A DNA stretch of 64,000 nt. Source: Apodemus sylvaticus. Its lineage: Eukaryota > Chordata > Mammalia > Rodentia > Muridae. Both the position numbers and the translations under genes were made by a program. Of this stretch, positions 33,316-44,206 are shown in pieces; position 1 is the first letter of the stretch, and each line of letters opens with the position of its first letter. The notes below the pieces were generated by a model that did not search any database, was not told the DNA's origin, and was given only the letters and a program-made list of their open reading frames with translations. The stretch spans positions 41,768,547 through 41,832,546 of the forward strand of contig NC_067481.1 in the NCBI RefSeq assembly GCF_947179515.1, read 5' to 3'.

Positions 33316-36300
33316 GAGTCATTTTATGGTAAATAATTATCATGGTGGAAAGGAGGACATGTCACATCATAACAACTAGGAAGGAGAGGGAGGGAGGGAG
33401 AGAGAATATTCCTGTACTGGTAGATCATCTGCTTTTCTTCTTTTCTATTGGTCCTAGAGTCTGGGATAGTGTCATCCACACCCAGGCAAGTCTGTCCCCC
33501 TTAGTTAATTATTTCTAAAACACCCTCACAAAGACTCAAAGCATGCTTTACCAATATCCCAGGTGTGTTGTTAATCCAACCAAACTGACAATCAATAGTA
33601 CACATTACACATATGAAATCTAATATCCCAGTGTGTTAAATTCTTCATGTCATCTTCAACAAGTATAATTGTTCAGAAGAGTAAAGCCATGATGAGGACA
33701 AGTTCCAGAAACAGCTATGAAGGGAGGATATCAAGGAATTTAAGTTACCATCCTGGAAGACTCAGCGACATTTGAACTTCTTCAAGACATACGATAAGGA
33801 CAAAGGAGGGAAAGTTGCAAATGGATGACTCAATAAAGACATGGGTAACAACACGAGTTGCCCGATAATGGTTGTCATGTACCCATCATCCACAGAGAAA
33901 CTATGCTCAGCATGAGGGACTAAATAGAATGGTTGGTTTGAGTGGGAGCAGCTTCTAGTCACAAGAAAGACTCACCCAGGCATTGAATAGCTGCTTACTG
34001 TAAGCCTCATTCATAGTCTTCCTGACCACCATGACTGAATGGAAAAGATGACTTCCTGTGTATTGAAACTGAAATGTCTGAGCTCCCTAAAGACAGGCAT
34101 GGTCACATAGTGTAGTTACTTTAAGAGACCGATGAGTACAATACAGAACACTGCTCACCACTGGCAGCATAGTAGGGTGTGGGTTGGGGTTCTCAGGAGA
34201 ACTGAATGAGAAGAATGTTGAAACTTGAGCAGAATGAATAGGACACAGACTAATCTACTGATTCATAAGGGGAATGACTAGTCCCTGAAATACACCCAGT
34301 GGAAGGAAGTCTAACTGCTCTACGACGTTCTTTGAGATTGCTCAGGTGACCAATTTTCCAAGACAATGATCAAAGCATGTATATTGTGCTCATTAGAGAT
34401 TCTCCTTGAGGGTAAAGTCAGAGTTGAACAGAATTACCAAATTATCCCAGGAACTATTAGATGTATTTGTCTTAACTGACTTGTCTGCTTACTATTTCCT
34501 TGGTCTTTCTCCTTTTTACAGTGCTCAGCCATTTTCAGCCATTTTCTTTTGAGCTCTAGGAAATGGCCTTGGCTTTACCCATGTCTCTACTTTTTGGATC
34601 GCCTGTCACCTGTTTTTGGAGATTGGACCTAATGCTCACTGTCCTCAACAAAGATACCTTGGTGTAGAGGAAAGAGTGACGCTAGGTAGCAGGCACTGGA
34701 CTAGTTGTAGTGTATGCTTGAATCACTTTGGGCCCTTCCCACAGGTGGTGACTTCGGCAGTTAGGAAGGATGCCAGAACACACAGCAAACATGTGGCAGA
34801 ATACCTTCTTTATCTCTCCAAATCTAATGTAGCTCCTAAGCTTTGAAGAGAAGGCCCACCTTGTTTTAGAGACTCTTCCACATCCTTGCAAACCCTCCCC
34901 TAGAGCTTTTCTACTCAGTTCAGAGCAGGAGAGAACACATTCTCTTCTGAGTTGGTGAATGCTAAGTGAGTCTCCCTTCTCCATGAGCCAGGAGCTGTTT
35001 TGGGGAAACTGTTTAAAGCACAACCATGCAAAAATCCTTTCTTAATCCAGAAAATCAGATATTTTTTCATTGCAAGCAAGAAGGAAAAGCCAGCCTGGAT
35101 GACTGTGTTGCCAGTTTAATCTTTCTCTGAGCACATCTGGCCATGGGAGTTGTGTGTGATGAGAAGCCTCAGGATCATACTTTGCAGGGGAATGACATAG
35201 CCTATCATCTGATTAGTTCTTGTGTCTGCTCAGAGGTTGTAGCTCCAAGAGAGTGGCAGGTCTTCCATGAATAGGTAATAGATGCTTAAGTCTAAGACTG
35301 GAGCCTCAGGCTCTTCATTACCAAACACAATAGCTAATTACCATTTTCTGACAGGTGATGAGGAGCAAATTCTCAAGATTACTTAATGCTTATGTGATTG
35401 ATACATGGTGAATCTTGGAGAGATTCTTCCTCTACCTTTCTTTTTCTACCTCCTTTAGGCCATGGCTGGAAGCTGCAACGTCCTCTTCTACAGTGCACAC
35501 TGTCACACCAGACAGTTGATCACCAGTAATGAAGCACTCACGTAGGGCCTGTTGCCAAGAGCACAGATGATGAACCAAGCACATTGCAGTGGTTCAGGGT
35601 GCTGCTGAAGACTAGAAACCCATCAGTGCTAGGTAGCCTCTGGATAGCCTCATGACTATCTCTTTCTTCAGTCTACTTGAACCTAGATTTTATTTGGGAA
35701 ATAGAGATCTTCCAGAAAGAAAAGCTCCACATTTAGAAAATCCAGCTGTAAAGTCATAAAACCACAGAGAAACCTCAGTAGGTTCCCATCCTGCCAACGT
35801 CAATTTCTAGTTTTGGTAATATTTCAACTCAAGAAACCATCTCTCAATAGTCTCATCCACACAAGGTTATAATGTGTCATGGGGTAGGGGTGAGAGGTTA
35901 TCCTCTGAGGCTTCTGGCATCACTGCCCAGGCTATAATAGTGTCTTATCTTTTGAATCCTTTGAACATTAGTTTCATATGATGGCTTCCTGAAGAACCCA
36001 GGAATGACTCAGACTGCATTCTGTGTTTGTGAGGCACCTATTCTGTGGCTGCTTTAAGGGTCAGAATGATGAAGACAAGGGGTTAATTCTTTCTACTTAT
36101 TTGTCATCTGTCTGTCTTGTGGACATGTGTAATAGATCTTGAGAAATGGTATGAGACACAGCTTCCTCCCACCTCAACCTTGCATCTGAAAACCTACAAA
36201 AAAGCTTCTAAGTATAAGAAGTTTGAGATGGACCATCTTGCATCTTATTTATCTGTTGATTTGCTGATACACTTATCAATTCTTTTATTAATTAATTTGT

Positions 36301-36364
36301 CACAGTATCTGTAGGTATACTAAATTTATTTAGCTGGTAATATAATTCTTAAAGATTAATGCCC
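33316..36364. other. Long unassigned stretch
   Basis: About 3 kb without a confident repeat or gene. 'gggttctcaggagaactgaa' at 34187 hints at a reversed L1 3' terminus. 'cagccattttcagccatttt' at 34527 is a small tandem duplication. Open frames are short and motif-free. Confidence 0.45.
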
Positions 36365-36550
36365 CCCCTTTAAAAAATGTCTGTTTTGTGTATGAGTGTT
36401 TTGTCTACATATATGTCAGCATAACATGTGAGTACCTGGTGTCCTCGAAGGCCAAAAGAGTATGCCAGATTCCCTGGGACTAGAATTATAGCCAGTTGTG
36501 ACACACCATATGGATGTTGAGAATCATCCCCTGGTCCCCTGGTAGGACAG
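36365..36550 (-). mobile_element. B3 SINE
   Basis: Reversed B3: 'gtatgagtgttttgtctaca', 'gtgagtacctggtgtcctcg', 'gactagaattatagccagtt', 'tgttgagaatcatcccctgg'. The 5' tRNA-like end is missing. Confidence 0.8.
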
Positions 36551-38132
36551 TCGGGTTTTAATTTCATCACCATTTTACACAGGAAAAAGTCAAGAGGATT
36601 AGTCATGACAAATCAAATCGCTTAGTTTCACAGACTGAGAAGGAAGAGCAATTGTTAAAATGTTGATCTTTCTCCTTTTGAATATCTCAGATTTTTTTTT
36701 TCCCCAATCAGGCTGCTGCCTTGTCCTCAAATACAATTTCACAGCAATTATGACTGTTTGGGAAAAATCACCTTTAGTGACTATTATATACCATTTCAAA
36801 AGGCTTTTGTTTGTCAAGTTCCTTTGAGTGTGTTGCCACGTGGATGTGCACTTGATGGTTTTAATTGTTGCATAGAAGCTCTCCTCTATTTTTTGTCTGT
36901 TTAAGTTTTCATACATGTATGTATTGGCTGCATTGCCCCATATTCCTCTCATTCTCAATTTTATGCCATCAATAGCCCCCATTATCTCCCTAGGCTACAT
37001 TCTTTTTCATCAACTGAATGTTATATATAACACACTCTCTTCCAATGTGGCTAAATAATCTTGAAATTTCATTTATTAGTTGGCAAACTAATTCATTGAG
37101 GTAATTTCTTAGAACATTCTCCTCTTATGAGCCACTCTGGCTGTGCACTTTTTATTGTTATGATCAGTACTGCACTGGACATGCACATGCACAGACTTCT
37201 CCAGGGTCTGTGTTTTATAGGGGAAGAAACAGGGTTTCCAAAACAGATGGGCTGGGCTTGAGTGTAAGCTCTCACTCATAGCAATGACACTACATTGACA
37301 TTCTAGTTTCCTTACCTATGAAATGTAAACAAAGTGGGTCAAAGGTTGGAAATGCAGAGTTAGTAAGGGGATGACATTCTTTGCTCTTTATACCATGGGC
37401 TGAAAAGTCATTATGACTGATATACCGATAACTTTAGCCCTGCTTTCCTGTCTGGAAAACTCCATAAATATGACATAAGAGTGCTAGGCTGCAGTGAATT
37501 TCCAAGCACTATGCTTTGGTATATACATTTCATGCTTATAATTCTGAAAGGGAAAAGGAATGAGATGCAAAACCATCCCTGTGGTCTTTACTTAGGTAGA
37601 TGCTCAGCTATAGGGTCACAATAATGAATCACAACTTTTTTGAAGGGCAGAGACTGATTAGTGGCTGGTCAAGCCTTACACATAATCCTTTTCTGACTAA
37701 TCAAATCCCCTTGAGCCAAGTGGTTGATGGCATGTGAACGACCTGGGCTTGAGGGAAGACACTGTCTGACTGAGCCTGGGTGCCCGGTAGACATTGCAAA
37801 CCTTCTTAACTGATGATCTTTTTCTTTTTAAGGAGGACTTGTCATCTGATAAGGAGGCTTAACAAGATCCTCTCCCCAAATTGGATTTGACATATGCCTG
37901 GCACTCAGGCAGCTGAGCCTCGCTTCCTCAGTCAGGTCTCTGAAGCTACAGCCCTGGGCATCAGGGCTTTGTTTGTCCTCTACAGACACAGCTGCTAATC
38001 CCAGGCTAATGAGCAGTCCCCAGGCAGAGCAACACAGAGGCAGAGGTAGGGGATTGGGAGGGACTTAGTGGGCTAGGCCAGCACAGCTAGGAGGAGCTTT
38101 GTTTCCCTGGAAACAAGATAATGCAGGATTCT
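36551..38132. other. Unassigned DNA with a 127-residue minus-strand frame
   Basis: The minus-strand frame 36982-36599 (127 residues) contains no domain I can confirm. A short 'GAIDGI' start is only loosely reminiscent of Harbinger-type transposases and is not enough to call. 37660-38120 is complex and repeat-poor. Confidence 0.4.
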
Positions 38133-38157
38133 TCTTGTTTGTTTGTTTGTTTGTTTC
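38133..38157 (+). repeat. (TTTG)n short microsatellite
   Basis: Five or more GTTT units in a row. Confidence 0.9.
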
Positions 38158-38463
38158 TCGGAGTTGTTCCTGGGTATGGCTTAGATCAGAGATCTGGGTC
38201 TTGTCTCACTCAAGAAACTCTAGAAAGAGGAAGCTTTAGAGGAAGAGCAAAGTGGTTGCAGTTGTTGGCTGGGTGCTCATACTCACTAGTTTCCTTTGTA
38301 AACCTATATCATAAGGAGAGTTACGGACTCTTCTTAGGATGTCTCCTCAAAGTTTTCTAGACTTACCGTTTGTTTTTACTTTTTGAAAGAAGATTGAGGT
38401 ATGTTGGAAATGATTGACCTCAAACATGATAGCTATCAGGAGATGACCCTGAAAACCTCAAGC

Positions 38464-38650
38464 CAAAATGTGATTTTTTTTTTTTTTTTTTGGTTTTTTG
38501 AGACAGGGTTTCTCTGTGAAATCCTGGCTGTCCTGGAGCTCACTCTGTAGACCAGGCTGGCCTCGAACTCAGAAATCTGCCTGCCTCTGCCTCCTCCCAA
38601 GTGCTGGGATTACAGGTGTGTGCCACCACGCCCGGCTCAAAATGTGATTT
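38464..38650 (-). mobile_element. Young B1 SINE with 13-bp target-site duplications
   Basis: Full-length reversed B1: T-run (reversed A tail) at 38474-38491, body 38492-38637 with 'gagacagggtttctctgtga', 'ggcctcgaactcagaaatct', 'gtgctgggattacaggtgtg' and 'ccaccacgcccggc'. The B box (gttcgaggcc on the minus strand) and its CpG are intact. The 13-base duplication 'caaaatgtgattt' flanks it at 38464-38476 and 38638-38650. Intact CpGs and TSDs mark a recent insertion. Confidence 0.97.
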
Positions 38651-39314
38651 CAAAAATGTTTATCATACACATACCCACATGTGGGCACATGATACACAGA
38701 CATGAGCTGAAACACTGACTTAGTCATAAAATGTGTATGTACTGAATAGATAGAGGCATCTGTGCATACTTATGTGCATGCAGAGTGACATACCCTGAGA
38801 AATTCTTTTCCATGGATTTGTGTCTGAACTTATTAGAGCTCAGAGATCTTGAACAAATCATTTTATGTGTACAAGATTTTGTTTCTCAACTTAAAAACTA
38901 AAAGTAAATTATATGAATGATCAGGCCTCAGGGGAAGGCTTGAAAGCCAAGCCACACATGAGAAGATACAGATCTACACAGCAGTGACATTATACCTAAA
39001 CCTGTCTGATAGTGAGAACAATGTGTATCTGTGTGCGTGAATAACATTACTAAGTGTTAAGTTTTGATCAGCAAGAACTCAGCCACAGTTGATGCACGTT
39101 AATTGGCAAAACTTTTTTGATTTCTGTCATATAAATCAGTGATTACATATTAAAGATAAATACTTTTTGCATACTAAGTTCCAGAATTTTTATATTGAAT
39201 CTGCCTGGATCACACATATACATGGAAGATATATACAGAAGAAGAATATCTTGTGCCTTTTCTGGCATGTATAAAAAATACAAATAAATTAAGTGCCAAT
39301 ACATGGCAAAATGT
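38651..39314. other. Unassigned AT-rich DNA
   Basis: No gene or repeat recognised between the B1 and the L1 insertion. Confidence 0.5.
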
Positions 39315-39945
39315 GAAAATAGACTTTGGAAGTATCATTCCCAGTTTTTTGAGGAACCCCAGACTGATTTCCAGAGTGGTAGTATCGGACATATACCCAG
39401 AGAATTCCCCAGCATGTAATAAGGATACATGCTCCACTATGTTCATAGCAGCCTATTTATAATAGCCAGAAGCTGGAAAGAACCCAGATGTCCCTCAATG
39501 GAGGAATGGATACAGAAAATGTGGTATATATACACAATGGAGTACTATTTAGCCATTAGAAACAATGAATTCATGAATTCTTAGACAAATGGATGAACCT
39601 GGAGACTATCATCTTAAGTGAGGTAACCCAGTCTCAAAAGAACACTAATGGTATGCATTATTAGCATATTATATTCTAATATAATATAATATTCTAGGCA
39701 TATTAGCCTAGAATCTTGGAATACCCAAGACACAATTCACATATCAAATGATGCCCAAGAAGAAGGAAGGAGTGGCCTCTGGTCCTGGAAAGGCTCAGTG
39801 CAGCAGTGTAAGGGATACTAGGACAGGGGGAGGGAAGAGGGCTTATGGAACTTTCCAGGAGGGGGGATCCAGGAAAGGGGAAATCATTTAGAATGTAAAT
39901 AAAGAATATATTGAATAAAAATATGGTAAAAAAGAAAATAGACTT
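39315..39945 (+). mobile_element. 5'-truncated, 5'-inverted murine L1 with 12-bp TSDs
   Basis: The duplication 'gaaaatagactt' flanks the element at 39315-39326 and 39934-39945. From 39327 to about 39384 the L1 ORF2 text is reversed ('gaccccag' region: 'cagactgatttccagagtgg'). From there it runs in sense ('atatacccagagaattcccc', 'ctatgttcatagcagcctat') through the ORF2 end and the 3' UTR ('gtggcctctggtcctggaaa', 'aatgtaaataaagaatatat') into an A-rich tail. The inversion matches the twin-priming model of L1 integration. An extra AT-rich block at 39660-39715 interrupts the ORF2/UTR boundary. It is not capable of encoding a full protein. Confidence 0.92.
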
Positions 39946-40202
39946 AGGCATAAGCCTATTGTAAAAATGAATGGACTAGAGCTATATGCATAATCAGCAC
40001 AAACAATCCTTGAGAAGCACACATGAAGTTGAACAGAGGAGAGAGAGAGAGCACACACTTTAGAGGCCATCAGAAAAGCTAAAGAAACAAGACTCAGCCA
40101 TGCATTAGTCATATAAAATCCACATTTGGAAGACTGAGATATAGGTTCAAAGTAGGAAGAATAGATTGTAGGTAAAAAGTATGAAAAAGAAATTCCTTCC
40201 AA

Positions 40203-40615
40203 TCTGGGGCTGGGGCAACAGCTCATGTCTAAGGCACCTGCTATGCCAGCATGAGGACCTAAGCTTGTATGTATGTATGTATGTATATATGTATGTATGT
40301 ATGTATGTATGTTTTCATGCATATATGTATTCACACATGTATGTATGTATGTATTCATGCATGTAAGTGTGTATATATGTATGTATGTATGTATGTATGT
40401 TTTCATGCATGCATGCATGCATGCATGTATGTATGTATTCACACATGTATGTATGTATGTATTCATGCATGTAAGTGTGTATGTATGTATGTATGTATGT
40501 ATGCATCCTCAGTGCTTGTAGAGGCAAGACAGGCAGATCCCCAGAGCTCATCAGCCAGACAATCTAGCTCAATCAATAAACTCAAGGTTCAGAGAGACCT
40601 CATCTCAAAAAATAT
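40203..40615 (+). mobile_element. B4 SINE split by an ATGT array
   Basis: The tRNA-like head ('ctggggctggggcaacagct', 'ccagcatgaggacctaagct') ends at 40265. The B1-like part ('cagatccccagagctcatca', 'tcaaggttcagagagacctc') resumes at about 40504. The 240 bases between are a microsatellite grown inside the element. Confidence 0.8.
40266..40503 (+). repeat. (ATGT)n microsatellite with higher-order pattern
   Basis: An ATGT array includes two long near-copies of a block ('ttcacacatgtatgtatgta' then 'ttcatgcatgtaagtgtgta') at about 40328-40376 and 40437-40474, plus a palindromic ATGC run near 40405. Apparent proteins of Met-Tyr-Val-Cys or Thr-Tyr-Ile-His repeats are translations of it. Confidence 0.97.
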
Positions 40616-40741
40616 GTTCATGCCACGCCATCTAACTCTAAGGGAATGTTAGGAAAGAGAAGGCAGGGGGTATGTAAGAGCTGGATAATAGGGTGAAAGG
40701 CTGGGAAGTGCCTTGGTGTGCCCACAATGTAACTGTTCCAA
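40616..40741 (+). mobile_element. Lx 3' UTR, left part (interrupted)
   Basis: 'gggggtatgtaagagctgga', 'taatagggtgaaaggctggg' and 'aagtgccttggtgtgcccac' match an Lx-type L1 3' UTR in sense. The element breaks at 40741 and resumes after the L1 insertion at about 42099. Confidence 0.65.
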
Positions 40742-42098
40742 TTTTTTTTATTTTTTTAATTTTCAAGTTTTTTAGTTTTTATTGGATATTTTATTTATTT
40801 ACATTTCAAATGTTATCTCTTTTCCTGATTTTACCCCCCAAACCCCCTATCCCATCCCCTCTCCTTCTGCTTCTATGAGGGTGTGCCTCTAGCGACCTAC
40901 CCACTCCTGACTCCCATCCCTCACATTCCCCTACACTGGGGCATCGAGCCTTCATGAGACCAAGGGCCTTTTCTCCTATTGATACCCAACAAGGCCATCC
41001 TCTGCTACATATACAGCTGAAGCCATGGGTCCATCCATGTGTACTCCTTGGTTTGTGGTTTAGACCCGGGGAACTCTGCTTGGTTGATATTGTTCTTCCT
41101 ATGGGATTGCAAACCCCTTCAACTCCTTCAGTCTTTTCTCTAGCTCCTCCATTGGGGACCCCTGATCAATTCAATGGTTGGCTGTGAGCATCAGCCTCTG
41201 TATATGTCAGGGTCTGATAGAGCCTCTCAGGAGACAGCTATATCAGGCTCCTGTCAGCATGCACTTCTTGGTATCCACATTAGTGTCTGAGTTTGGTGAC
41301 TGTATATGGGATGGATGCCCAGGTGGGGCAGCCTCTGGATGGCCTTTCCTTCAGTCTCTGCTCCACACTTTGTCTCTGTATTTGCTCCTGTATTTTGTTA
41401 CCCTTCTAAGAAGGACCAAAGCACCCACTCATCTGTGAGTGTATACCATGTGTGTTCTTTTGTGATTGGGTTACCTCACTCAGGATAATTTCTAGTTCCA
41501 TCCATTTGCCTAAGAATTTCATGAATTCATTGTTTTTAACACCTGAGTAGTACTCCATTGTATAAACGTGTTATATTTTCTGTACCCATTCCTCTGTTGC
41601 AGGACATCTGGGTTCTTTCTAACTTCTGGATATTATAAATAAGGCTGCTTTGAACATAGTGGAACATGTGTCTTTGTTATATGTTGGAGTATCTTTTGTG
41701 TATATGCCTAGGAGTGGCATAGCTGAGTTCTCGGGTAAGTTTTCTAAATTTTCCAGTTTTCTAAGGAACTGCCAGATTGATTTACAGAGCAGTTGTACTG
41801 ACTTCCAATCCCACCAACAATGGAGGGATTGGTCCTCTTTCTCCACATCCTCCCCAGCATCTGCTGTCACCTGAGTTTTTTATTTTAGCCATTCTGTCTG
41901 GTGTAATGTAGAATCTCAGGGTTCTTTTGATTTGCATTTCCCTGATGACTAAGGATGTTGAACAATTCTTTAGGTGCTTCTCGACCATTCGAGGTTCCTC
42001 CGTTGAAAATTCTTTGTTTAACTCTTTACCCCATTTTTTAATAGGGTTATTTGATTATCTGGAGTTTTAAGTTCTTGAATTCTTTGAATATATTGGAT
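40742..42098 (-). mobile_element. 5'-truncated murine L1
   Basis: T-rich start (reversed tail), then the reversed 3' UTR ('tttacatttcaaatgttatc', 'ccacattcccctacactggg'-like text) and ORF2 C-terminal region: 'ggttacctcactcaggataa', 'gaacatagtggaacatgtgt', 'ctggtgtaatgtagaatctc', 'ttgatttgcatttccctgat', 'tgaattctttgaatatattg'. About 1.36 kb survives. Stops and shifts break the reading frame. Confidence 0.92.
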
Positions 42099-42440
42099 AA
42101 TCATTAACTCACAGCATCTGTAGTCACCTGCATCAGCTCACACAAGATTGGCCCTGCCAATGAACAGCCATGAAGGATGGGGCTTCCCCAAAATGTGGAA
42201 TCATTATATTCAGTTCTGTACCTATTACTGAGAGCATCTAGCAGTTAGCTCCAACCCACGGATATACAAATGGATCTGGTTAAATTTAGTGGCCCATAAA
42301 ACCAAGTGAGTAGATAGGAATGTGAGAGGCAGATTTAGGAGGTGGGGTGGAAGGGCTTAGATAGTGAAGACAGGGAGATAGGAGAGGCTGGGAGGAAGTA
42401 TCTAAGAATAAAGTTAACTAAAAACTAAGAAGGAGAATGA
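42099..42440 (+). mobile_element. Lx 3' UTR, right part
   Basis: 'aactcacagcatctgtagtc', 'agctcacacaagattggccc', 'tacaaatggatctggttaaa' and the 'ggtggggtggaagggcttag' block continue the Lx 3' UTR begun at 40616, in the same orientation. Confidence 0.7.
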
Positions 42441-42444
42441 TAGG

Positions 42445-42531
42445 TGAAGATATACATTGATCTCTGAATTCCACATATAAGCGCATACATGTGCATCCAC
42501 ACCAACATGAACACACACACACACACACACT
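42445..42531 (+). mobile_element. SINE 3' tail with (CA)n
   Basis: 'ctctgaattccacatataag' followed by 'catacatgtgcatccacacc' and (CA)n at 42511-42530 resembles the end of a B4-type SINE whose body is lost. Confidence 0.5.
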
Positions 42532-42641
42532 TATTCATTAAAATAAAAGGGTCTTCAATATAGTCTTGTTGGACTAGGACAAGGAGGCCAAATTAATGCC
42601 AGACAAAATTTATTTCAAGATATAAATCATTAGTGACAAAT

Positions 42642-43015
42642 TGAACATGTCTTTTTTCTATGATTTATTTGTTTATTTTTTTTAATGTGAGTACACTATC
42701 ACTCTCGTCAGATACACCAGAAGAGGGCTTTGGATCCCATTAGATGGTTGTGAGCCACCATGTGGTTGTGGGGAGTTGAATTCAGGACTTTTGGAAAAGC
42801 AGTAGGTGCTCTTAATTGCTGAGCCATCTCTCTAGCCCAATATTTGTTTTAAGTATATGAATATAGCTGTCTTCAGACATACTAGAAGAGGGCATCTGAT
42901 CACTTTATACGATGGTTGTGAGCCACCATGTGGCTGCTGGGCATTGAACTTAGGACCTCGGAAAGAACAGTCAATGTTTCTAACTGCTGAGCCATCTCTC
43001 CAGCCCTGAACATGT
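42642..43015 (-). mobile_element. Outer B2 SINE, host of a nested B2
   Basis: The B2 body at about 42841-43006 is reversed: 'gctgtcttcagacatactag', 'gtgagccaccatgtggctgc', 'gctgagccatctctccagcc'. The duplication 'tgaacatgt' (42642-42650 and 43007-43015) flanks not this B2 alone but the B2 pair. This shows that the second B2 landed inside this one's tail. Confidence 0.85.
42675..42840 (-). mobile_element. Inner B2 SINE nested in the tail of another B2
   Basis: Reversed B2: 'gtcagatacaccagaagagg', 'gttgtgagccaccatgtggt', 'gctgagccatctctctagcc'. It is bordered by 'tatttgttt' at 42666-42674 and 42841-42849, a plausible 9-base target-site duplication in the A-rich (here T-rich) tail of the outer B2. 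Confidence 0.88.
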
Positions 43016-44049
43016 TTTAATATGCAGAGGTTGGTAAGTCAGGAAGTCATAATAAATCTAAGTATATATGCACTTAACCATAGGGTTTCCAAATACATTG
43101 AAACATTGTAAACAGTTGAACATTGAAAAACAGTAACAACAGTGGCTGCCCTTACAGGGAAAATAGACATGCCCACAGTCACCGTGAGTTTAAACACCCT
43201 TCTTAGTCATTGATGAAACATCTGATTCTCAGCTGCGAAGCAGAAGATCCGAGGACACAATGAGCTGTCCTGCCATAGCTGACATTTCTAGAACAGACAA
43301 CACACTTCAGAAAGCACAGACTTTTCATATGTGCTCATGAAGCATAGATCCCACAAACTAGTGCAAAGCATCTTAAAAGCTTGAAGTCTTGTAGGGGCTT
43401 CAAAAATGTCATGATCAACTTAGCAACACAAGTATGTATTCAGAAATTAAGTGGTACATTGCTTATATGTGTATAAAAAACATGGAGGAAGACTATAAAA
43501 TATCACAAAACCAAAGGCAATTTGACATCACATGTGCGGTGTGCTTCTGAGTGTCCTTACGACTGTAGGAAAAGATGCATCAATAGGATTGTTGTTGTAG
43601 CATCATTTTAAAGTGATGATTATTTAGGAGTGCCTAAAAGTTCAAGCAGAAAAATCTTTCTGGAAAAAACTAAGGCCTATGCACTCAACTGGGAATTATA
43701 CATTTGTCAAAAAATGAATGCTAGAGGTTTTTCTGAATGAATGCGGACTGACTTCAAAGAGACACTGGTGAAACAGCATAGTACAGATGGGCTTGTGGCA
43801 TGAAAAGTGGGCAGAGGGTGTGGTTAAAAATCAGGCATGTCAACTTGGCGTTACAGAGGAAAGAGGAGATAGACTAAGAAACTATGAAAACACATGGGTG
43901 AGGCATGCATGGAGAGAGGAGGGTTAGCATGCAAAGGGAAAGAAGCAATGACACTCTTCTAATTATGCCCGATTTCCAATTATATTTCCTATTTCCTAGT
44001 TATATTTCAAATGTTTGACTTTTGGACACACTAGGAATAAAATGTCACA
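43016..44049. other. Unassigned AT-rich DNA
   Basis: No repeat or gene recognised. Sequence is complex and CpG-poor. Confidence 0.5.
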
Positions 44050-44206
44050 GGGCATGGTTTGGTGGTACATCCCTTTAGTCCCAGCACTTGGGATGCAGAG
44101 GCAGATGGGGTTTGAGTCTAGTCTGGTCTGCAAAGAGAGTTCCAGGACATCTAGAGCTACACAGAGAAAACATGTTTTCCAAAACAAAACAAAAAAACAA
44201 AACTTA
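44050..44206 (+). mobile_element. B1 SINE
   Basis: 'ggcatggtttggtggtacat', 'tagtcccagcacttgggatg', 'gagttccaggacatctagag' and 'ctacacagagaaaacatg', then an A-rich tail. Full length but mutated in the B box. Confidence 0.9.

Noticed and set aside
39888..40466. 192-residue minus-strand open frame
   Set aside because: Much of it translates the ATGT array (Thr-Tyr-Ile-His repeats) and the remainder runs through a B4 and L1 tail. No real protein signal.
40266..40503. CRISPR-like regular repetition
   Set aside because: It is a tetranucleotide microsatellite with no unique spacers, in a rodent genome.
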